NCBI GenBank assembly: GCA_910585935.1
Contig: CAJUHN010000101.1
Coordinates: forward strand, 1 to 12,207
Length of the DNA: 12,207 bases
From: an uncultured Lachnospiraceae bacterium
GTDB taxonomy: Bacteria; Bacillota; Clostridia; Lachnospirales; Lachnospiraceae
Direction: 5' to 3'
Under the pieces are notes generated by a model. That model saw nothing but the letters and a program-made list of their open reading frames with translations, was not told where the DNA came from and ran no database searches. Both the position numbers and the translations under genes were made by a program. How positions within the stretch are numbered: the stretch's first letter is position 1; every line of letters begins with the position of its first letter. Below are positions 1 to 5,352 of this stretch, piece by piece.

Positions 1-65
1 CTAAGTGCCGACGTCTTCCAAGGGGCTTCTTATGGAATACTTCCTTGCCTCCGCTCGGTTGTTGA
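1..65 (+). repeat. Structured repeat element A (3' half, cut by window start)
   Basis: This is the 3' portion of the same element seen complete at 2196-2355, 4263-4428 and, inverted, 5012-5176. It has the shared AAGTGCCGACGTCTTCC block (3-19), the local hairpin TTCCA (16-20) with TGGAA (33-37), a copy-specific arm (38-54), and the 3' flank GCTCGGTTGTTGA (53-65), close to GCTAGTTTGTTG in the other copies. The 5' half lies before base 1. If it follows the other copies, an arm complementary to the segment around 38-54 should occur there. No reading frame is involved. Homology to the other copies is seen directly; an RNA function is inferred. Confidence 0.85.
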
Positions 66-153
66 TTATTCTACTGTTTGAAAAGAGAATTTGGTGATAA
101 CTATAGAATAGAAAATGAACTGTAAGTAATGTTTTATGGTATGGATTAATATT

Positions 154-304
154 TTAACATAAAATAGCAAGAAATTTTTCATTTCTATAAATAGCAGAAA
201 TGGTATGGTAGTGGCAAGAGGGGAAAAATCGGGTATCTCCTCATTGATATGAGGTTATGAGCAAGTAGCGAAGCGGATTGCGAATATCCGATTTGACTTT
301 TTTT
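154..304 (+). repeat. Second repeat type, copy 1
   Basis: It opens with TTAACATAAAATAGC (154-168) and AGAAAT, then TCTATAAATAGC, then AGTGG, GAAAAATC and CATTGA blocks in an order shared with 4764-4900. The first 22 bases match the other copy except for one base; the remainder is diverged, and only spaced blocks and a similar stem are kept. In both copies the 3' part folds into a long-range stem enclosing a small hairpin. Origin and function are unknown. The shared first block is clear; the homology of the rest is tentative. Confidence 0.45.
226..304 (+). promoter_or_regulatory. Large hairpin with T-run in the region upstream of pfkA
   Basis: AAATCGGGTAT (226-236) pairs with ATATCCGATTT (284-294) over 11 positions with one G-U pair. 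It encloses the hairpin CCTCAT (239-244) / ATGAGG (249-254), and GCAA (261-264) can pair with TTGC (278-281). Seven T residues follow at 298-304. The closing stem plus T-run looks like an intrinsic terminator or attenuator carrying extra internal structure. It ends 135 bp before pfkA, so it could end upstream transcription or act in the pfkA leader. No recognised riboswitch class is matched. Confidence 0.45.
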
Positions 305-439
305 AATCGTATGATATGGCTGCATTTTATGAAATTATGGAGCGTGAATGGAAATAGGAAAAAGGTTAGAAAAGAAGAAATCATAAAAATCTAATTTGTG
401 ATAAAACGGAAGAAACAGTGAGTAAATGGAGGGATTGAC

Positions 440-1414
440 ATGGCAAAAGAAATTAATACAATTGGTGTACTGACTAGTGGAGGAGATGCTCCAGGCATGA
501 ATGCTGCGATTCGTGCGGTAGTGAGAACTGCAATTGCCAATGGAAAAAAAGTAAAAGGAATTTTCAAGGGTTTTCAAGGGTTACTAAACGAAGAAATTAA
601 AGATATGGAAAAATCTAGTGTTTCTGATATCATTCAAAAGGGTGGAACGATTTTATATACAGCACGTTGTTTGGATTTTCTGACAGAAGAAGGTCAGAAA
701 AGAGGAGCTGATATCTGTAAGAAACATGGAATAGATGGACTTGTCGTGATCGGTGGAGATGGCTCTTTTCAGGGTGCTCAAAAGTTGGCGAATCTGGGGA
801 TTAATGCGATAGGAATACCGGGAACGATTGATTTGGATATCGCATGTACAGATTATACGATTGGATTTGATACTGCTGTGAATACTGCGATGGAAGCGAT
901 AGATAAAGTACGAGATACTTCTACTTCTCATGAGCGTTGTAGTATTATTGAAGTTATGGGTAGACGTGCTGGCTATATTGCACTTTGGTGTGGAATTGCA
1001 AATGGAGCAGAGGATATTTTGTTACCAGAACGATATGACAATGATGAACAGACTTTGATTAATAATATTATCCGTAATAGGAAACGAGGAAAGAAACATC
1101 ATATTATTGTAAATGCAGAGGGTATTGGTCATTCTGCGAGCATGGCAAAGAGAATTGAAGCTGCTACAGGTGTGGAAACAAGAGCTACTATTCTAGGACA
1201 TATGCAGCGCGGAGGAAGTCCAACTTGTAAAGATCGTATGTATGCTTCTATTATGGGAGCTTATGCAGTAGATTTATTATGTGCAGGAAAGAGTAAGCGT
1301 GTGGTAGCATATGCACATGGGGAATATACAGATTTTGATATCAATGAAGCTCTGGCGATGAAGAAGGATATTTCTGAATATCAATTTAATATCAGTAAAA
1401 TTTTGAGCAGATGA
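440..1414 (+). CDS. pfkA: ATP-dependent 6-phosphofructokinase
   Basis: Phosphorylates fructose 6-phosphate to fructose 1,6-bisphosphate with ATP, the committed step of glycolysis; cytoplasmic, usually a tetramer. The 324-residue length is typical of bacterial PfkA. Visible motifs are LTSGGDAPGMNAAIR at residues 11-25 (nucleotide site), GGDGS at 105-109, PGTID at 127-131 with the catalytic base Asp131, IEVMGR at 170-175 and GHMQRGGSP at 253-261. Gly in GGDGS and Gly in PGTID mark the ATP-using rather than the pyrophosphate-using form, which has Asp and Lys there. The residue after the catalytic Asp is Leu (TIDLD) where the E. coli enzyme has Asn. The start ATG follows GGAGGG at a good distance. 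The stop overlaps the next gene's ATG by 4 bp, so the two are probably translationally coupled. No clear promoter was found; a long leader with structured repeats precedes it. Confidence 0.97.
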   Translation: MAKEINTIGVLTSGGDAPGMNAAIRAVVRTAIANGKKVKGIFKGFQGLLNEEIKDMEKSSVSDIIQKGGTILYTARCLDFLTEEGQKRGADICKKHGIDGLVVIGGDGSFQGAQKLANLGINAIGIPGTIDLDIACTDYTIGFDTAVNTAMEAIDKVRDTSTSHERCSIIEVMGRRAGYIALWCGIANGAEDILLPERYDNDEQTLINNIIRNRKRGKKHHIIVNAEGIGHSASMAKRIEAATGVETRATILGHMQRGGSPTCKDRMYASIMGAYAVDLLCAGKSKRVVAYAHGEYTDFDINEALAMKKDISEYQFNISKILSR

Positions 1415-2190
1415 TAACAAGTGTAAATAATCAGACTATAAAAGAAATTTCTCTGTTGTTAAAGAAAGGAAAAGAAAGAAAAAAACAGGATATTTTTGTG
1501 GCGGAAGGGATTCGGATGTTTACAGAAATACCTAAAAAACAGATGATAAAGGCATTTGTATCAGAGAGTTTTTTGCAGACGAAAGAAGATAGGGTATTAG
1601 ATGGAATAGATTATGAAGTTGTAAGTGACAGCGTTTTTAAGGAAATATCTGATACCAAGACACCACAAGGGATATTGGCTCTTGTAAAACAGTTTCATTA
1701 TACAATAGAGGAGATTTTAGAAAAAAAACCATCACATTTATTGTTATTGGAGGATATTCAAGATCCCGGAAATTTAGGCAGCATATTAAGAGCAGGAGAA
1801 GGGGCTGGAATCACAGGTGTGATTATGTCAAAGGGGACAGTGGATATCTATAATCCTAAAGTTGTGAGGGCTACGATGGGAGCGATCTATCGAGTGCCTT
1901 TTGTATATCTTGAAGATCTGGAAAAGGTGATAAGACAGATTCAGATAGATGGAGCTGTTTATGCGGCGTATTTGGATGGTGCTATAGATTATGATGCGAT
2001 AGATTATGAGGGGAATATAGGAATATTAATTGGAAATGAGGGAAATGGATTAAAGAAAGAAACTGTACGATTGGCAGATGCATGTATTCGTATTCCTATG
2101 GAAGGAAAAGTAGAATCTTTGAATGCTGGAACAGCCGCTGCTATTTTGATGTATGAAGTTTATCGGCAGAGAAGGAAAAGAATAGGGTAG
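1411..2190 (+). CDS. TrmH/SpoU-family RNA 2'-O-methyltransferase
   Basis: Predicted SAM-dependent methyltransferase of the knotted SPOUT class that methylates ribose 2'-OH in rRNA or tRNA. The N-terminal 95 residues fit the substrate-binding domain (FVAEGIRMFTE at 29-39, TKTPQGILAL at 82-91). The C-terminal catalytic domain has all three SpoU motifs: DPGNLGSILRAGE at 118-130 with the conserved Asn and Arg, LIGNEGNGL at 206-214, and IPMEGKVESLNAGTAAAI at 228-245. Length of 259 residues is usual. It starts inside the pfkA stop codon (ATGA), so it is co-transcribed with pfkA. Which nucleotide it modifies (for example 23S rRNA as for RlmB, or another site) cannot be told from sequence, so no symbol is given. 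Structured repeat B begins 5 bp after its stop. Confidence 0.9.
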   Translation: MITSVNNQTIKEISLLLKKGKERKKQDIFVAEGIRMFTEIPKKQMIKAFVSESFLQTKEDRVLDGIDYEVVSDSVFKEISDTKTPQGILALVKQFHYTIEEILEKKPSHLLLLEDIQDPGNLGSILRAGEGAGITGVIMSKGTVDIYNPKVVRATMGAIYRVPFVYLEDLEKVIRQIQIDGAVYAAYLDGAIDYDAIDYEGNIGILIGNEGNGLKKETVRLADACIRIPMEGKVESLNAGTAAAILMYEVYRQRRKRIG

Positions 2191-2195
2191 ACAAA

Positions 2196-2355
2196 GGTTC
2201 GCTCAGGCGAGGAACTATTTAGGCGAAGTCGCGTTTTCGCTCCGTGTAAGACTACGCGGTACTAAGCGCACAGCCCTTTTCGGGCTGTTTGCTTAGTGCC
2301 GACATCTTCCAAGAGGCTTCTTTTGGAAGAGTTCCTCGCTTGAGCTAGTTTGTTG
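2196..2355 (+). repeat. Structured repeat element B (complete)
   Basis: The outer arm GCTCAGGCGAGGAACT (2201-2216) pairs with 2330-2345 over 16 positions with one G-U pair. Inside, GGTACTAAGC (2258-2267) pairs with GCTTAGTGCC (2291-2300), capped by ACAGCCC (2270-2276) / GGGCTGT (2282-2288). A further hairpin CCGTGTA (2242-2248) / TACGCGG (2253-2259) competes with the start of the GGTACTAA stem. TTCCAAGA...TCTTTTGGAA forms the 3' hairpin (2308-2328). The element is GC-richer than its surroundings. Its core is more diverged from C and D than those are from each other. Its place just after the methyltransferase stop means it may form that transcript's 3' end, though no long T-run follows. Confidence 0.85.
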
Positions 2356-2572
2356 ATATGGGCTAGGTTGTGAGAAGAAAAATATGTTTTATAATGATTT
2401 ATAATTTTATGAATTTGTTTTTGCATAGATCTTTTTCTGATAGAATTGTTTTTCTATAGTTTTAAATAAATTTTTATGAGCTTTCTGATTGTGTAAGGCA
2501 GGAAATAGCAGGATTTTAACGGATTTTTTTCACCAAAAAGAAGGAAAAATGTCGGAAGAAAAATTATAGGGC

Positions 2573-2601
2573 TTGACAGCTTGTAAAGAATTTGTTAAAA
2601 T
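2573..2601 (+). promoter_or_regulatory. Sigma-A-type promoter for the cell-wall hydrolase
   Basis: TTGACA at 2573-2578, a 17-bp spacer, and TAAAAT at 2596-2601. Transcription would begin near 2608, leaving a leader of about 197 nt before the start codon at 2805, long enough for a regulatory RNA. Confidence 0.75.
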
Positions 2602-2642
2602 AATCCTATCGTATTTAATAAATTTGTAACAATTTTAAAAAG

Positions 2643-2757
2643 ATAGGTCTTCGATTTAAGTGGAGGTCTGAATTGCTAAATGGGGTTCATGGTAGTGGAG
2701 TGACAGTGAAATATTCATTGACAGAAGGCAATTCATGTGGCTAATGTAGCACGGTCT
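2643..2757 (+). promoter_or_regulatory. Structured leader, possible divergent ydaO (c-di-AMP) riboswitch
   Basis: Within the hydrolase leader, GAATTGC (2669-2675) pairs perfectly with GCAATTC (2728-2734). Short blocks occur in the order known for the ydaO class: TTTAAGTGGAGG, TGGGGTTCAT, GGAGTGAC, then AATTCATGTGGCTAA followed by GTAGC. The last resembles the ydaO segment AATCCGTCAGCTAA. ydaO riboswitches often control cell-wall hydrolases in Firmicutes, which fits this gene. Several expected bases differ, so this may be a divergent member or another leader RNA. The similarity is judged from memory of the consensus and was not computed. Confidence 0.4.
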
Positions 2758-2759
2758 TG

Positions 2760-2776
2760 CTCCTTATTATAAGGAG
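2760..2776 (+). promoter_or_regulatory. Short hairpin just before the hydrolase start region
   Basis: CTCCTTA (2760-2766) pairs perfectly with TAAGGAG (2770-2776) around a 3-base loop. Its right arm contains an AAGGAG Shine-Dalgarno-like sequence. The more likely start at 2805 has its own GGAGGG at 2796-2800, so the hairpin does not directly mask that site. No T-run follows, so it is not a classical terminator. It may be the expression platform of the leader above. Confidence 0.4.
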
Positions 2777-2804
2777 TGAATTGAAACAAATAATGGAGGG
2801 TTCT

Positions 2805-4118
2805 ATGTTAAAGCAGTATAGGATGGCAGTCATCGGAGCAGGTTGTTTGATGACAGCTCTTGTGGCAACAAGTTTGATGTCGCTTGAAAATGAAAAATCA
2901 ACAGAAGATACAGAGTATATTCTGAGAGCAGTGAAGATGATAGATGACACACAAGCGAAAGCAGAGGTTGCGAAAATTAATAGTGAGATTTTGACACAGA
3001 GCAACTGGTACTTGAGTGCAGCAAAGAGCGCAGAGAGAATTATGCCTTTCCAAGCAGAAGCAACAGATACATTAGATAATACAATAGCATTAGAGGATAC
3101 AGGAGCAGAAATGCCAGTACAGACAGAAGATAGTTCAGAACAAGAAATGGCTGTAGTAGAAAATTCTCCTTTTGATGGCTATGTGTTGCCAGATGTAGAT
3201 GTTTACTTGAATATTAGAGAAACACCGTCCATAGATGGAAAAATTGTGGGGAAATTATATGTTGGTTCTGCGGCGAAGATTAAAGAAGTAGTGAACGGAT
3301 GGACATTAATTACTTCTGGAAATGTAGAGGGATATGTCAGCAATGATTATATCATCACAGGAAAAGAAGCAGAGGTTATGGCACTAGAAGAAGGTAAATT
3401 AGTCGCTAAAGTAACCAGCGGCGGTCTTCGAGTGAGAAAACAGCCAAATTTAGATGCTGATGTTTTGGATTTGGCAGCAGAAGGGGATACTTTTGAAATC
3501 GTAGAACAATTAGATGGATGGATAGGAATTGAATATTCTTCTGATACTGTAGCATATATTTCCGCAGATTATGTAAAATCAGATTTTGAATTAGGAAAAG
3601 CAATTTCCATTGAAGAAGAATTGGCTGCGATGCAGGCAGCAAGAGAAGAAGCTGCAATTAAGGCGGCACAAGAGGCTGCTGCAAAAGAAAGGGCGAATCA
3701 ACAGAATGTTCAGACAGCGAGCACAGATATCGCTACTGTGACAGGAGCAAGTGTAGAAGCAGATTATGATGATACATATTTGCTGGCATGTTTGATTCAC
3801 ATGGAAGCAGGTGGTGAGCCATATGAAGGAAAGCTTGCTGTAGCTAATGTGGTTCTGAATCGCATGAAGCAAGGATATGGAAACAGTATATCAGAGGTTA
3901 TTTATGCGAGAGGTCAGTTTTCAGGAGCAAATACTGGCGCATTAGCGAGCCGCTTGGCAAAAGGACCGAATGATGAATGTGTGAGAGCTGCACAGGAAGC
4001 ATTATCTGGTGTAAATAATATCGGAGATTATATTTTCTTTATTGCCCTTCGCAAAGCGAATTACAGTTCTTATTCTGAGTACACGATTATTGGTGGACAT
4101 TGTTTTTATAAAAGATAA
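2805..4118 (+). CDS. Membrane-anchored SH3-SH3-SleB-type cell wall hydrolase
   Basis: Predicted extracytoplasmic peptidoglycan hydrolase of 437 residues. Residues 7-25 are a hydrophobic signal or anchor segment, followed by an acidic linker to about 122. Two bacterial SH3 domains follow (about 125-187 with LNIRETPS, and about 200-258 with LRVRKQPN), likely binding the cell wall. An Ala/Glu-rich helical stretch (268-300) leads to a C-terminal hydrolase_2 domain (about 323-437) with IHMEAGGEPYEGKLAVANVV. Glu334 in that motif is the candidate catalytic acid, by analogy with the SleB/CwlJ family. SleB is known from spore germination, but the SH3-bearing forms common in Lachnospiraceae may serve vegetative wall turnover; the role here is not proven. 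ATG 2805 is preferred because GGAGGG lies just upstream and the signal segment then sits at the N terminus; an in-frame ATG at 2793 is possible. It has its own promoter and terminator. Confidence 0.9.
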   Translation: MLKQYRMAVIGAGCLMTALVATSLMSLENEKSTEDTEYILRAVKMIDDTQAKAEVAKINSEILTQSNWYLSAAKSAERIMPFQAEATDTLDNTIALEDTGAEMPVQTEDSSEQEMAVVENSPFDGYVLPDVDVYLNIRETPSIDGKIVGKLYVGSAAKIKEVVNGWTLITSGNVEGYVSNDYIITGKEAEVMALEEGKLVAKVTSGGLRVRKQPNLDADVLDLAAEGDTFEIVEQLDGWIGIEYSSDTVAYISADYVKSDFELGKAISIEEELAAMQAAREEAAIKAAQEAAAKERANQQNVQTASTDIATVTGASVEADYDDTYLLACLIHMEAGGEPYEGKLAVANVVLNRMKQGYGNSISEVIYARGQFSGANTGALASRLAKGPNDECVRAAQEALSGVNNIGDYIFFIALRKANYSSYSEYTIIGGHCFYKR

Positions 4119-4133
4119 AAGAAATAATTTTAC

Positions 4134-4170
4134 AGAGTGTCTGAGGAAGGCACTCTATTTTCTTATTTTT
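4134..4170 (+). terminator. Intrinsic terminator of the cell-wall hydrolase gene
   Basis: AGAGTGTC (4134-4141) pairs with GGCACTCT (4149-4156) with one G-U pair around a 7-base loop, followed by a T-rich tract at 4158-4170. It sits 16 bp after the stop codon. Confidence 0.85.
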
Positions 4171-4262
4171 AGCGTGTGAGGTTGTTTAAATTTTCTAGAT
4201 TTTTAGGGAAGATAGAGGAATTAAAATAAAAGATAGGTTAGGTTATTTTTTCAATAGAGCAG

Positions 4263-4428
4263 AAGGGTCGCTTAAGATAAAGAGCGTTCCAACGAAGCCG
4301 CGCTCTCGCTCCGTTCCAGACGTAGCGGTACTAAATTCGCCGAACCCTTGTGGGTTCGCTCATTAAGTGCCGACGTCTTCCAAGGGGCTTCTTTTGGAAT
4401 CGCTCTTTATCTTAAGCTAGTTTGTTGG
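4263..4428 (+). repeat. Structured repeat element C (complete)
   Basis: The outer arm GCTTAAGATAAAGAGCG (4270-4286) pairs perfectly over 17 bp with 4401-4417. Its sequence is unrelated to the arms of B or D. The inner parts are TTCCAACGAAG (4288-4298), the CGCTCTCGCTCCG block, GGTACTAAAT (4327-4336) pairing with ATTAAGTGCC (4362-4371) with one mismatch, cap hairpin CGAACCC (4341-4347) / GGGTTCG (4352-4358), and hairpin TTCCAA...TTGGAA ending at 4399. The core is almost identical to D. AGACGT (4318-4323) could also pair with ACGTCT (4373-4378). It lies about 90 bp beyond the hydrolase terminator in an AT-rich spacer, so it does not depend on that gene. Confidence 0.88.
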
Positions 4429-5011
4429 CGGTTTCAGCGAATATGAAATCCTTTACATTTTTAATAAATATCCTCATTTTATCTAAAAACCAGTAAGAAT
4501 ACTTGCGCCTTTAGTTATGTAAATAAATATTTTGCAAACGATTCCATATGTTGTTGTTGAAACTATAAAAATAGAATCTTGAAACATCTAAAAAATAATA
4601 ATAGAGCAAGAATTGCCAAAAGCTGAAAAAAGTTTTGAAGTTAATCTAGATTCATATTAAAAAATTTTAAGCTGAATGTATGGTGTTAAATATCTTTTAA
4701 TTAAATGACATTATTTCATAATTTAGATAATAAAATAGCTAAGGGAAAGAGTATTTTTATAGATTAACATAAAATAGCGAGAAATCATCTCTATAAATGG
4801 CGTGATGAATTGCAAAAACATATCTTACGACAGTGGTATACATAGAAAAATCAGAGTACCTTTCCATTGACAAGAAGTCAATCTTCACAATCGTATTCTG
4901 TTGCACTTCTTGAAATTACCAAGTGTGAATTGAAACAAGACAAAAAGATACAAAAAAGTGAAAATCAAAACAACAAAACAAATCTCGTTATGCTCTATAA
5001 ACTTGCCCATA
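4429..5011. other. AT-rich spacer between repeats C and D, no gene seen
   Basis: About 580 bp with stops in every frame and no credible ribosome site plus long frame. It holds the second copy of the weaker repeat type (4764-4915). The only sizeable frame, on the minus strand (5091 to 4885), begins inside repeat D and has no family resemblance; it is not called as a gene. No transposase remnant was recognised. Confidence 0.6.
4764..4915 (+). repeat. Second repeat type, copy 2
   Basis: Starts with TTAACATAAAATAGC and then AGAAAT, matching 154-175 at all but one of 22 bases, then CTATAAATGGC, AGTGG (4832-4836), GAAAAATC (4845-4852) and CATTGA (4865-4870) in the same order as copy 1. CAGAGTAC (4852-4859) pairs with GTATTCTG (4893-4900) with one G-U pair, enclosing ATTGAC (4866-4871) / GTCAAT (4877-4882). 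The architecture of closing stem plus inner hairpin is like copy 1, with different bases. Unlike copy 1 it lacks the T-run. The 3' limit is uncertain. Confidence 0.42.
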
Positions 5012-5176
5012 GCACGAACTAGCGGAGGAAAGTATACCCTTCCAAAAGAAGTCCCTTGGAAGACGTCGGCACTTAATGAGCGAACCCACAAGGGTTCGTG
5101 AATTTAGTACCGCTACGTCTGGAACGGAGCGAGAGCGCGGCTTTGTTGGAAGAGTATACTTTCCGGAGCGCCCCTC
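5012..5176 (-). repeat. Structured repeat element D (complete, inverted)
   Basis: Reading on the minus strand, the core differs from element C at only about four positions over about 112 nt. The outer arms are different: GGAAAGTATAC (5027-5037 on the plus strand) pairs perfectly with GTATACTTTCC (5154-5164). On the minus strand the pairing can run further inward through TTCCAA/TTGGAA. The minus-strand 3' flank is GCTAGTTCGTGC, matching the GCTAGTTTGTTG flank of B and C, and the 5' flank is GGGGCGCT, close to GGGTCGCT of C. It sits about 70 bp before the argF promoter and points away from argF. Confidence 0.88.
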
Positions 5177-5243
5177 TTTGACACAGTATGTTTGTTATTT
5201 GTTTCAATGGTAATAAATAGATGAAAGAAACTTCTATAGATGC

Positions 5244-5272
5244 TTGCATTAGCTTATAACATATCTTATACT
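5244..5272 (+). promoter_or_regulatory. Candidate sigma-A promoter for argF
   Basis: TTGCAT at 5244-5249, a 17-bp spacer, and TATACT at 5267-5272. Transcription would start near 5279, giving a leader of about 75 nt. No convincing arginine-repressor box was picked out by eye. Confidence 0.55.
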
Positions 5273-5352
5273 TACAGTTGGGTGAAAAAAGAAATTATTT
5301 TAGCATAGATTTTAAAAGTAACTGTTTGATAAAATAGATAGGAGGAAGACGA

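Noticed and set aside
78..107. TTGAAA with an 18-bp spacer and TATAGA as a pfkA promoter
   Set aside because: Both hexamers are imperfect and the region is very AT-rich, so chance matches are expected. It is also followed by a terminator-like hairpin.
2776..2789. GTGAATTGAAACAA also present at 4925-4938, with the inverted TTGTTTCAAT at 5199-5208 flanking repeat D
   Set aside because: Matches of 10-14 bp in AT-rich DNA of this length are expected by chance, and the surroundings show no further similarity.
4263..4428. CRISPR array or classical transposon ends
   Set aside because: Copies are far apart and not in a regular array with spacers. The outer arms differ between copies, unlike transposon terminal inverted repeats, and no transposase or cas gene is present.
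4885..5091. Minus-strand frame of 68 codons beginning inside repeat D, with a hydrophobic stretch
   Set aside because: Its N-terminal third is read from the structured repeat. It has no good ribosome site or known family, and the hydrophobicity reflects T-rich DNA.
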